Made by a program: the position numbers and the translations under genes
The notes under the pieces: generated by a model
Told to the model about the DNA's origin: nothing
Database searches by the model: none
The model's input: the letters and a program-made list of their open reading frames with translations, nothing else
In this document: in pieces, positions 41,444 through 49,776 of the stretch
How positions within the stretch are numbered: the stretch's first letter is position 1
How the letters are laid out: the number at the start of each line of letters is the position of its first letter
Origin: an uncultured Coprococcus sp.
GTDB taxonomy: Bacteria; Bacillota; Clostridia; Lachnospirales; Lachnospiraceae
Reading direction: 5' to 3'
DNA: 64,000 nucleotides
Assembly (NCBI GenBank): GCA_934247115.1
Contig: CAKQIY010000003.1
Coordinates: 62,001-126,000, forward strand

Positions 41444-43295
41444 AGCATACACCTCCTCCAAATCTTGCGGCACCGCAGCCGGAACACTGCTGTCTGCAGT
41501 TAGGGGTTACCTTTTCATTCTGTGCGTTCTCCCACTCTCTCTCAAGAAACTTTCTTGTGACGCCGATATCGATGAAATTCCAAGGAAGTATCTCATCCAC
41601 ACTTCTATCCCTGTAAGTGTAGAAATCTATATCCAGACCATTTTTTGCCATGGCATTGTCCCAGTTTTCCTTTTTGAAGAACTCTGTCCATGCGTCAAAT
41701 ATCTGCCCGGCCTTATAGACATCATATATTACATCGCATAGCTTTCTGTCACCTCTCGCAAGCAAGCCCTCAAGTATGGTGATATCTGCCTCGTGGTACT
41801 GGAATTTGAGGCTCTTATGGTTCTTCTCTGCGCGGAATCTGTCCTTCACAAAGTATGCACGTTTTACAAATTCCTCAGGTCTGATCATCGGAGCCCACTG
41901 GAATGGAGTGAATGGCTTTGGTACAAAGTATGATGCCGATGCGGTGACCATGACACGTCCGTTTCGTTCTTCTCTTGGTATATTTGCAAAGAAAAGTTCT
42001 GTGATCTCCTCTGACAGATCTGCAATTCCTGCAATATCGTCATATGTCTCGGTAGGAAGTCCCATCATGAAGTAAAGCTTTACCTTGTCCCAGCCGCCCT
42101 TGAAGGCTTTCAAGGCACCATCCATTATGTTCTCCTTGGTGAGACCCTTGTTTATGACATTTCTGAGTCTCTGTGTTCCAGCCTCCGGAGCAAATGTAAG
42201 GGAACTTTTCTTCACGTCCTGGATCTTGCTCATGACATCCAGAGAGAAGGCATCTATACGCAGTGAAGGAAGAGAGATGTTTACATGCTCATTATCCATC
42301 TTCTCTATCAGACAGTCTGTGAGTTCTGGAAGTTCCTCGTAATCGCTGGATGACAGACTGCTGAAGGTTATCTCTTCATGCCCTGTGCTCGCAAGCATTT
42401 TCTCAGCATAGCCCTTTAACAGATTGACATCCTTAGGTCTGGTTGGTCTGTATATCATTCCCGCCTGGCAGAATCTGCAGCCTCTTATACATCCACGCAT
42501 GATCTCAAGCACAACCCTGTCCTGAGTGAGCTTCATGAATGACACAACAGGCTTTTCGGGGTATGTGACTTTGCTGTGATCCATGACTACCGTCTTGGTT
42601 ATCGTGGCAGGCACATCAACATATCTAGGTACAAATGAAGCTATTGTGCCATCTTCCTTGTATGTGACCTCATAGAGCTCAGGAACATATAATCCTGGAA
42701 TGTTGGACACCTTTATGAGAAACTCTTCCCTAGTCATATCAGAGTGCTTGTACTCTTTGTAGAGTTCAATAAGCGCATCGTAGGACACTTCACCCTCACC
42801 CATATAGAATATGTCAAAGAAGTCCGCTATAGGCTCAGGGTTATATGAACATGGTCCTCCGCCTATAACAAGTGTATCTCCCTTTTTCCTGTCCCGCGTG
42901 CGGAGTGGTATCCCGGCCAGATCGAGCACCTGAAGAATGTTGGTGTAGCACATCTCATATTGGAGTGTTATTCCAAGGAAATCAAAATCCTTTATAGGAT
43001 CCTGGGATTCCAGTGCAAACAGAGGAATGGCATGCTCCCTCATCTCTGCGTCAAGGTCAGGCCAGGGTGAGTAGACTCTCTCGCACCATGTGTCCTCTCT
43101 TCTGTTGAACATATCGTACAGTATCTGTATACCGAGATGAGACATTCCTATCTCGTATACATCAGGGAAACACATGCAGAAACGCACATCCACCTTGTCC
43201 TTGTCTTTCATAACACTGTTGTATTCTCCGCCTATGTATCTGGCGGGCTTTTCAACCTTCATCAGTATTTCATCCGGTAAAGCTAATTTTCTCAT
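41427..43295 (-). CDS. TIGR03960 family B12-binding-type radical SAM protein
   Basis: A 622-residue protein with an N-terminal B12-binding-like fold (about 35-180; FPDVYEIGMSHLGIQILYD), then a radical-SAM core with cluster motif CIRGCRFCQAG near residues 269-279, and a Cys-rich tail (CRQQCSGCGAARFGGGVC) that may hold a second metal centre. In some members the B12 domain is degenerate; I cannot tell if cobalamin binds here. No reaction is established for the family. It is followed by its DUF2344 partner with a 17-base overlap. Confidence 0.88.
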   Translation of the reverse strand: MRKLALPDEILMKVEKPARYIGGEYNSVMKDKDKVDVRFCMCFPDVYEIGMSHLGIQILYDMFNRREDTWCERVYSPWPDLDAEMREHAIPLFALESQDPIKDFDFLGITLQYEMCYTNILQVLDLAGIPLRTRDRKKGDTLVIGGGPCSYNPEPIADFFDIFYMGEGEVSYDALIELYKEYKHSDMTREEFLIKVSNIPGLYVPELYEVTYKEDGTIASFVPRYVDVPATITKTVVMDHSKVTYPEKPVVSFMKLTQDRVVLEIMRGCIRGCRFCQAGMIYRPTRPKDVNLLKGYAEKMLASTGHEEITFSSLSSSDYEELPELTDCLIEKMDNEHVNISLPSLRIDAFSLDVMSKIQDVKKSSLTFAPEAGTQRLRNVINKGLTKENIMDGALKAFKGGWDKVKLYFMMGLPTETYDDIAGIADLSEEITELFFANIPREERNGRVMVTASASYFVPKPFTPFQWAPMIRPEEFVKRAYFVKDRFRAEKNHKSLKFQYHEADITILEGLLARGDRKLCDVIYDVYKAGQIFDAWTEFFKKENWDNAMAKNGLDIDFYTYRDRSVDEILPWNFIDIGVTRKFLEREWENAQNEKVTPNCRQQCSGCGAARFGGGVCFENKN

Positions 43296-43338
43296 AAAAT
43301 AATATCCTTAAATAAATTTCTTGTGATCTTATCATCTG

Positions 43339-43358
43339 ATATTTCCAAATGGAAATAT
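43339..43358. repeat. short perfect inverted repeat upstream of the radical SAM gene
   Basis: ATATTTCC-AAAT-GGAAATAT, 8-base arms with a 4-base centre, about 45 bases before the start of the radical SAM gene. It could be an operator or a small leader stem. Confidence 0.5.
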
Positions 43359-43375
43359 TCAATTACAGCAAAAGA

Positions 43376-43409
43376 GATGCGCACGGAATATCCGTATTTC
43401 GTGCGCATC
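43376..43409 (-). terminator. hairpin after the DUF711 gene, probable terminator
   Basis: GATGCGCACG (43376-43385) and its perfect complement at 43400-43409, with a smaller nested stem inside. The - strand continues TCTTTTGC, a short T run, so termination may be partial. Confidence 0.65.
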
Positions 43410-43461
43410 CTCTATATCTATAGCATATCAGGACCGTGATCCTATACCACGTTATCCGGTA

Positions 43462-44826
43462 TTAGTTTTTGAAACTATGGATAGGGGCTGGAATACGTCC
43501 ACCTCTGTTGACAAACTTATCGCATGCAAATCTGTTGACAGGCATGATAGGTGCGTATCCGAGGAGTCCGCCAAATTCAGCCTGATCGCCAACGGTCTTA
43601 CCGATAACAGGGATAAGTCTCACTGCGGTTGTCTTCTGGTTGATCATGCCAAGAGCCATCTCATCAGCAATGATTCCTGATATCGTTGCAGGTGATGTAT
43701 CACCAGGAATTGCAATCATATCAAGACCTACTGAACATACGCAAGTCATAGCCTCAAGCTTCTCAAGAGTTAATGCTCCTGCTGAAACTGCATCGATCAT
43801 TCTTTGGTCCTCAGATACAGGGATGAATGCACCGGAGAGTCCTCCTACATATGATGAAGCCATAACTCCGCCCTTCTTAACCTGATCGTTGAGAAGCGCA
43901 AGAGCTGCTGTTGTACCAGGAGCTCCGGCGTATTCAAGGCCGATCTCCTCAAGGATCTCTCCGACACTGTCTCCAACTGCAGGTGTAGGGGCAAGTGACA
44001 GATCAACTATACCAAATGGCACGTCGAGCATCTTGGATGCTTCCTTTGCAACGAGCTGTCCGACTCTGGTCACCTTGAACGCTGTCTTCTTAATGGTCTC
44101 ACAGAGTACTTCGAAGTTCTCGCCTCTGACTTTCTCAAGGGCTTTCTTTACAACACCAGGGCCGCTGACTCCGACGTTGATAACACAGTCTCCCTCTGTG
44201 ACACCGTGGAATGCACCAGCCATAAATGGGTTGTCATCCGGTGCATTACAGAATACTACAAGCTTTGCACAACCGATGGAATCTGCTTCCTTGGTGAGCT
44301 CGGCTGTATCTCTGATCATCTCTCCAAGGAGCTTAACTGCATCCATATCTATACCGGTCTTGGTTGAACCTACATTTATAGAACTGCACACCTTTCCTGT
44401 GCTCGAAAGAGCCTCAGGGATAGAACGGATAAGAAGCTCATCTGCAGGAGTCATACCCTTATTTACAAGAGCTGAATATCCTCCGATGAAGTTGACACCA
44501 ATAGTGTCTGCCGCTCTGTCCAGAGCCTTTGCAATCTTCACGAAATCACCTGCGGTCTTACATACTGAACTACCCACAAGTGCTATCGGTGTTACAGAAA
44601 CTCTTTTATTGACGATAGGTATACCATATCTTCTTGATATCTCCTGACCTGTTGATACAAGATCCTTGGCATATGTTGTTATCTTGTTATATATCTTCGT
44701 ACATGTATCATCCACATCTGTGCCTACACAATCCAAAAGACTGATTCCCATTGTGATGGTACGAACATCCAGATTCATGTCTGAGATCATCTTATTGGTC
44801 TCGATTACTTCATTTATGCTAATCAT
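43462..44826 (-). CDS. PFL family protein (DUF711/UPF0210)
   Basis: A 454-residue protein of the DUF711 family, distantly related to glycyl-radical enzyme folds but without the glycyl radical loop. Conserved blocks: LDVRTITMGISLLDC at the N-terminus, NFIGGYSALVNKG near 112, VGVSGPGVV near 218 and GLGYAPIMPVN-like LLGYAPIMPVNRF near the end. Its function is not established. In Firmicutes it is regularly paired with the small ACT protein encoded just upstream (36-base gap), as here. Confidence 0.9.
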   Translation of the reverse strand: MISINEVIETNKMISDMNLDVRTITMGISLLDCVGTDVDDTCTKIYNKITTYAKDLVSTGQEISRRYGIPIVNKRVSVTPIALVGSSVCKTAGDFVKIAKALDRAADTIGVNFIGGYSALVNKGMTPADELLIRSIPEALSSTGKVCSSINVGSTKTGIDMDAVKLLGEMIRDTAELTKEADSIGCAKLVVFCNAPDDNPFMAGAFHGVTEGDCVINVGVSGPGVVKKALEKVRGENFEVLCETIKKTAFKVTRVGQLVAKEASKMLDVPFGIVDLSLAPTPAVGDSVGEILEEIGLEYAGAPGTTAALALLNDQVKKGGVMASSYVGGLSGAFIPVSEDQRMIDAVSAGALTLEKLEAMTCVCSVGLDMIAIPGDTSPATISGIIADEMALGMINQKTTAVRLIPVIGKTVGDQAEFGGLLGYAPIMPVNRFACDKFVNRGGRIPAPIHSFKN

Positions 44827-44862
44827 GTATATCCTCTTTTCTGTCTGTCAGACTGTATATTA

Positions 44863-45135
44863 TTAGATTCTGTGCATCGTCTCAAAGATCTTCTCGTGCT
44901 GTACCTTTATCTGTACTCCGATCTCTTCTCCGATCTGTCCGAGCTCTGATGCGATGAGCTCTGTTGATTTGGATGACTCCTGTGTATCAACCACCATCAT
45001 CATGTTGAAGTACCCTGCAACTATAGTCTGTGATATGTCCAGTATATTGATCTGGTTGTTTGCCAGATATACACATACCTTAGCTGTGATTCCCACGCTG
45101 TCCTTACCTACTACAGTTATGATTCTTTTTTTCAT
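44863..45135 (-). CDS. ACT domain protein (UPF0237)
   Basis: A 90-residue single ACT domain: ITVVGKDSVGITAKVCVYLA, then NILDISQTIVAGYFNMMMVVD. Such proteins usually bind an amino acid or small ligand as a dimer. Its steady pairing with DUF711 suggests it regulates that protein, but the ligand is unknown. Confidence 0.92.
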   Translation of the reverse strand: MKKRIITVVGKDSVGITAKVCVYLANNQINILDISQTIVAGYFNMMMVVDTQESSKSTELIASELGQIGEEIGVQIKVQHEKIFETMHRI

Positions 45136-45209
45136 TTCATTTATCCTCCTTGTTGATGATGGAACCTGTACATACAGAACCCCATCTTATTCACTCCTAA
45201 AAATTTCAC

Positions 45210-46007
45210 CTACGCCTCTATGGCGGACATAGGCAAGTCTCTTCTGGCAACTGCCAGTCCAAATTCCCTTACATCGCTGGCGTATGAATTGTTCTCAAGC
45301 TCCAGCTTGACTGTCTCGTATGCCAGTTCTTCAAAATTATTCTCCTTGCTCAGATGTCCAAGAAGAATTCCCTTCACATGATCATTCAGAAGCCTGTAGA
45401 TGAGCTGTCCGGATAATTCATTGGACAGGTGGCCATAATTGCCAAGAATACGTCTCTTGAGGTAATAAGGATATGGCCCCGCCTCAAGCATTCTGACATC
45501 ATGATTGGCTTCAACTACCATTATATCTGAGTTGTCAAGCTTATCTACTATATAATCATTATAATTGCCCATATCTGTTGCTATGGACACCTTTTTGCCA
45601 TCTCCATACAGGCTGTAGCATACCGGATCCGCTGCGTCATGCCAGATGGATGACGGATCAACGGTTATATCCTTTATCAGTATCTTTTCATCGGGACGGA
45701 TCTCATGAAACAATCCTTCATCGATACTGCCAAGGGATGTCATCTTCTTCATCTCAGCTATGGTTCCCGCAGTGGCATATATAGGAACACCATGCTTTCT
45801 TGCCAGAACACCTATGCCCTTCACATGATCTATATGCTCATGTGTTACAAGGACACCATCGAGCTCAGACGGCTTTATTCCCTCATCCTTAAGGGCGTTT
45901 TCAACCCTCTTGCAGCTTATGCCTACATCCACAAGAAGATGGGTATCGCTATTGCCGACGTAATAGCAGTTACCGCTGCTACCGCTTGCTATACTTAGTA
46001 ATTTCAT
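45210..46007 (-). CDS. WalJ/YycJ-type MBL-fold hydrolase
   Basis: A 265-residue metallo-beta-lactamase-fold protein. The metal motif is THEHIDHVKG near residues 55-64, the N-terminus MKLLSIASGSSGNCYYVGN is diagnostic for the YycJ/WalJ subgroup, and further ligands lie in VVEANHD near 165 and GHLSKENN near 222. Homologues behave as DNA 5' exonucleases or affect wall signalling, but walRK genes are absent here. Its start overlaps the stop of the ASKHA gene by 4 bases (ATGA). Confidence 0.88.
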   Translation of the reverse strand: MKLLSIASGSSGNCYYVGNSDTHLLVDVGISCKRVENALKDEGIKPSELDGVLVTHEHIDHVKGIGVLARKHGVPIYATAGTIAEMKKMTSLGSIDEGLFHEIRPDEKILIKDITVDPSSIWHDAADPVCYSLYGDGKKVSIATDMGNYNDYIVDKLDNSDIMVVEANHDVRMLEAGPYPYYLKRRILGNYGHLSNELSGQLIYRLLNDHVKGILLGHLSKENNFEELAYETVKLELENNSYASDVREFGLAVARRDLPMSAIEA

Positions 46008-47443
46008 AATCTACTCTTCTGTTGTAATTTATTTGCGCCATGTGACTGTGCGGTCCATGGTCTGAGATCCATATGACTGTAATATCTTCTGTCAAAGCCC
46101 TCAAGCTCACCGAGATTCACAGCAGTCAGGGTCTCTTTAAACGCATATATTCTATCAATAAAACTCTTATCAATCAAGCACTTATGTGCTCCGTGCAGGG
46201 ATGTATTTCCTGCAAATTCTGATTTTCCCTGAAAACTGTCCGGAAAAAGTCCAAGGCTTACCGCACTTGATATATTGAGACTGCACCCGAAGCCTCCTGC
46301 CAGATATACACGTGATACGTCCTCTGCCGTTATCCCCGCCATATCCATGAGGGATTCTATCCCTGCACATATGGCTGCCTTTGCAAGGAGAAAGCTTCTG
46401 ATCATATCCATGTCAATTGTCACTCCACCCGCAAGTCTGTAGCCTCCATCTATATACTGATCAACCAGGACACCATCGTCATTCACTATGTGCAGCAGAT
46501 TGAGCCTGTTCAGCAGATCAAAGGCTGTGGTTGGAGCTGCAACACCTCTCCTCAGCATTCCCTCAAATGCCGGACCACATGCACATGAGGTGGCATAGCC
46601 AGTACCATTCTTTGCAAGTATAAGCTCTCCATTTGTCCCAAGATCGGCAAACAACTGATATTTATCTGATCTGTCAATATCACAGACGACGGCTCCGCAC
46701 AGTGCATCCGCTCCCACAAATGCGCTTAGATTGGGAAGACATGTGACTTCCGCACTACCAAATCTTTTATCGTCAAAGAAATCCTCCCCTGATATGGTCA
46801 TGCTGTCAGGATTCCTGACTTCAAATGGAGCATGTCCCAGGTTATCAAGTAGAAAACGTTCAAGTATAGCATTCATGGTCGTATTCCCGGATATCATTAT
46901 ACGTGATATATCCGCCAGATCAGATGTCATATCAGAAATCTCAGAGGAAAGTTTAGTGACAACAGAGCTTCTGAGCTTTGCCAGTCCATCTTCTGTGGAG
47001 CCTGTTCGGATCCTTGATATGACATCGCTGCCATATTCAATCTGCGGATTCATAAATCCACATCTGTCAGTGACGCTTCCATCAGACATATCTATCTGTT
47101 CTATGGCGATGGTCGTAGTGCCTAAATCTATAGCTATGCCTATACCACGACCATCGCCATTATATACGTTGTGGGATTCATCAGCACCCTTGTACGAAGC
47201 AAGGACTGACGTATTATCCTCACCTATGGTTACTTGTATGTTATCAGTGATAGTGTAGGTACAGCTTTTTACCGTGCCCGCACCTTTTACATCCACCAGA
47301 CATCTCTGACACCTTCCAAGACCTCCGCAGTTTCCACTGAACACATATCCGGCGCTGCACAGCACCTTGAACAGATTGTCACCGCGTCTGCAGGCGATTA
47401 TTTTGTTGTCATTTACGGTTAAAGTGAGTTCATCGTTAATCAT
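46004..47443 (-). CDS. 2Fe-2S ferredoxin / ASKHA (DUF4445) protein, RACE-like
   Basis: A 479-residue fusion of an N-terminal ferredoxin domain with cysteines in GNCGGLGRCQRC (near residues 36-47, C-x5-C-x2-C plus one later) and an ASKHA-type ATPase domain (IGIAIDLGTTTIAIEQID near 105, AGGFGCSLN near 415). Related proteins (RACE/RamA) reductively reactivate corrinoid proteins with ATP. No corrinoid methyltransferase is nearby, so its client is unknown. An in-frame TTG lies at 47452; ATG 47443 is preferred, though neither has a good binding site. Confidence 0.82.
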   Translation of the reverse strand: MINDELTLTVNDNKIIACRRGDNLFKVLCSAGYVFSGNCGGLGRCQRCLVDVKGAGTVKSCTYTITDNIQVTIGEDNTSVLASYKGADESHNVYNGDGRGIGIAIDLGTTTIAIEQIDMSDGSVTDRCGFMNPQIEYGSDVISRIRTGSTEDGLAKLRSSVVTKLSSEISDMTSDLADISRIMISGNTTMNAILERFLLDNLGHAPFEVRNPDSMTISGEDFFDDKRFGSAEVTCLPNLSAFVGADALCGAVVCDIDRSDKYQLFADLGTNGELILAKNGTGYATSCACGPAFEGMLRRGVAAPTTAFDLLNRLNLLHIVNDDGVLVDQYIDGGYRLAGGVTIDMDMIRSFLLAKAAICAGIESLMDMAGITAEDVSRVYLAGGFGCSLNISSAVSLGLFPDSFQGKSEFAGNTSLHGAHKCLIDKSFIDRIYAFKETLTAVNLGELEGFDRRYYSHMDLRPWTAQSHGANKLQQKSRL

Positions 47444-47458
47444 CGATATCAACTACAA

Positions 47459-48703
47459 TTAATTGTATATTCCCTTTGTCATGACTTCCTTTGGTTTGTA
47501 ACCCTTATCAGCAAGTGTGTTGATTATGAGCTGCTTGTGCTCAGGACCAAATGCCTCCATAGTGATAACAAGCTCAACTGCTGAATTCCTGTTGATGGAT
47601 ACGAACTGGTTATGCTCAAGCTTGATGACATTTCCCTGAAGATCCGCGATAACCTTCGAAATGTTCATGAGTGCACCCGGCTTGTCAGGGAGAAGTGTTG
47701 AAACTGTAAAGATCCTGCTTCTTGCAATAAGTCCATGCTGTACAAGTGAAGCAAATGTTATCATATCCATATTGCCACCTGACAGTATACTCACGACCTT
47801 GGCTCCTTTCACATCGAGATGCTTAAGTGCTGCCACTGTGAGAAGGCCTGAGTTTTCAACAAGCAGCTTGTGATTTTCAAGCATATCAAGAAATGAAACA
47901 ATGAGTTCGTTATCCTCTACAGTTATAATATCATCTATGTTTTTATGTATATATGGGAATATCTTGCTTCCAGGTGTCTTGACTGCGGTTCCATCAGCTA
48001 TTGTATCAACATACGGAAGTGTCGTGACCTTCTTGTTCTTCAGCGAAACCTGCATGCAGTTAGCACCGGCAGGCTCAACACCTATGACCTTGATGTTTGG
48101 ATTCATCATCTTAGCAAGTGTAGACACACCTGTTGCCAGACCGCCACCTCCGATAGGGACAAGGATGTAATCAACAAAAGGAAGTTCCTTTATGATCTCC
48201 ATTGCAACTGAGCCCTGGCCTGTGGCAACATCAAGATCATCGAAAGGATGAATGAATGTATAACCCTTATCCTCTGCGAGCTCCAGGGCGTATGCACATG
48301 ACTCATCGTATACATCTCCATACAGTATAACCTCAGCACCGTATGCCTTAGTTCTGTTAACCTTGATGAGAGGCGTAGATGAAGGCATAACTATGGTCGC
48401 CTTTACTCCATATGCTTTTGCTGCATATGCCACCCCCTGGGCATGATTTCCAGCTGAAGCTGTTATCAGTCCCTTCTGTCTCTCCTCATCTGAAAGTGTG
48501 CTTATCTTGTAATATGCACCTCTGATCTTGTATGCGCCGGTCTTTTGAAGATTCTCAGGCTTAAAGTATACCTTGTTGCCTGTTATCCCGCTGAAATAAT
48601 CACTATATATAAGCTTTGTAGGGAGGACAACCTTCTGTACAATGTCGTAGGCCTCCTCGAATTTCGCAAGTGTCAGTTTGTCTGTTGTGTTCTGTTCTGC
48701 CAT
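47459..48703 (-). CDS. ilvA: threonine ammonia-lyase (threonine deaminase)
   Basis: PLP enzyme that turns threonine into 2-oxobutyrate and ammonia, feeding isoleucine synthesis or catabolism. The PLP lysine is in LQKTGAYKIRGAYYK near residues 54-68, the phosphate loop is IGGGGLATG near 181-189, and a C-terminal ACT-like domain starts near 325 (SRIFTVSTLLPDKPGALMN). At 414 residues it matches the single-ACT type (catabolic/biosynthetic mix) rather than the ~514-residue E. coli IlvA. ilvC, 15 kb away, belongs to the same pathway. AAGGAG lies 11 bases before the ATG. Confidence 0.94.
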   Translation of the reverse strand: MAEQNTTDKLTLAKFEEAYDIVQKVVLPTKLIYSDYFSGITGNKVYFKPENLQKTGAYKIRGAYYKISTLSDEERQKGLITASAGNHAQGVAYAAKAYGVKATIVMPSSTPLIKVNRTKAYGAEVILYGDVYDESCAYALELAEDKGYTFIHPFDDLDVATGQGSVAMEIIKELPFVDYILVPIGGGGLATGVSTLAKMMNPNIKVIGVEPAGANCMQVSLKNKKVTTLPYVDTIADGTAVKTPGSKIFPYIHKNIDDIITVEDNELIVSFLDMLENHKLLVENSGLLTVAALKHLDVKGAKVVSILSGGNMDMITFASLVQHGLIARSRIFTVSTLLPDKPGALMNISKVIADLQGNVIKLEHNQFVSINRNSAVELVITMEAFGPEHKQLIINTLADKGYKPKEVMTKGIYN

Positions 48704-48768
48704 CTATTAATGTCTCCTTACGTAAAAAAGTTCTTCTAAGTATTATATATAATTGAGTGCAGTTGCAA

Positions 48769-49746
48769 TTACATGTCATCGCCGATAAGCATATCAATCT
48801 CGGATCTGTCCTCATCAAAATCTGCAAACAATGCATTTACATACTCCTGAGGGTCAAATCTCTGAAGATCACCGATCTTCTCACCCACTCCGATAAACTT
48901 GACCGGTACATCAAGCTCCGCCTGGATCGCTATCGCAATACCACCCTTGGCAGTTCCGTCAAGTTTGGTGATGACTATACCATCAAGCTCTGTTACATTA
49001 CTAAACTGTCTGGCCTGTTCAAGAGCATTCTGACCTGTTGTTCCGTCGAGAACAATGAGTGCCTCGACATTTGCATCCGGATAATCCCTTGTGATGATTC
49101 TTCTCATCTTTGCAAGCTCATCCATAAGGTTCTTCTTATTGTGAAGTCTTCCAGCTGTATCTACAAGAAGAATATCTGTATCTCTCGCCTTTGCGGCAGC
49201 CACTGCATCGTATACAACTGCAGCAGGATCAGCTCCCTCATTGTGCGATATAATGTCAACCTGTGCCCTGTCAGCCCAGGTCTTCAACTGATCTATGGCG
49301 GCAGCTCTGAATGTATCGGCGGCAGCCATGAGAACCTTCTTGCCTCTCTGGCGGTACTGGGCAGCAAGTTTTCCAATGGTCGTTGTCTTGCCGACTCCAT
49401 TTACTCCGATGACCAGCACAACTGACTTCTTGTTCTCAAAGTCATATGCTGAATCGTCCACGGACATCTGGTTCTTGATGATGTTGATCACAAGTTCCTT
49501 GCAGGCAGCAGGCTCTTTGATGTGAGAATCCTCAACCTTCTGCTTAAGTCCCTCGATTACCTTCTCAGTTGTCTCATATCCCATATCTGCCATGATAAAT
49601 GTCTCTTCAAGATTCTCATAGAAATCGTCGTCTATATGGGATGCACCGAATACGTCCGTAAAACTTTCTACTATATTATCTCTTGTCTTTGCAAGTCCTG
49701 CCTTAAGTCTCGCAAAAAATCCTTTTTTCTCCTTTTCCTCTGCCAT
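48769..49746 (-). CDS. ftsY: signal recognition particle receptor FtsY
   Basis: Membrane-associated SRP receptor GTPase. A short basic A domain (FFARLKAGLAKTRDNIVESF) is followed by the N domain and the G domain: P-loop GVNGVGKTTTIGKLA near 121, DTAGRLHNKKNLM near 202, TKLDGTAKGG near 262. The 325-residue length fits Gram-positive FtsY. The smc-ftsY order is standard in Firmicutes. Confidence 0.97.
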   Translation of the reverse strand: MAEEKEKKGFFARLKAGLAKTRDNIVESFTDVFGASHIDDDFYENLEETFIMADMGYETTEKVIEGLKQKVEDSHIKEPAACKELVINIIKNQMSVDDSAYDFENKKSVVLVIGVNGVGKTTTIGKLAAQYRQRGKKVLMAAADTFRAAAIDQLKTWADRAQVDIISHNEGADPAAVVYDAVAAAKARDTDILLVDTAGRLHNKKNLMDELAKMRRIITRDYPDANVEALIVLDGTTGQNALEQARQFSNVTELDGIVITKLDGTAKGGIAIAIQAELDVPVKFIGVGEKIGDLQRFDPQEYVNALFADFDEDRSEIDMLIGDDM

Positions 49747-49776
49747 GACATACCTCCTGTTTGATATCTTTTATTG

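Noticed and set aside
43889..44647. 252-codon open frame on + opposite the DUF711 gene
   Set aside because: It is exactly antisense to a well-supported conserved gene, has no ribosome binding site and its product is a Ser/Thr/Pro-rich shadow typical of the reverse frame.
48704..48768. TTGCAA ... TATAAT upstream of ilvA as a promoter
   Set aside because: The spacer is only 15 bases; the -10 is good but the pair is not convincing.
48757..49425. 222-codon open frame on + opposite ftsY
   Set aside because: Antisense to the FtsY G domain; its composition follows from the reverse of that gene.
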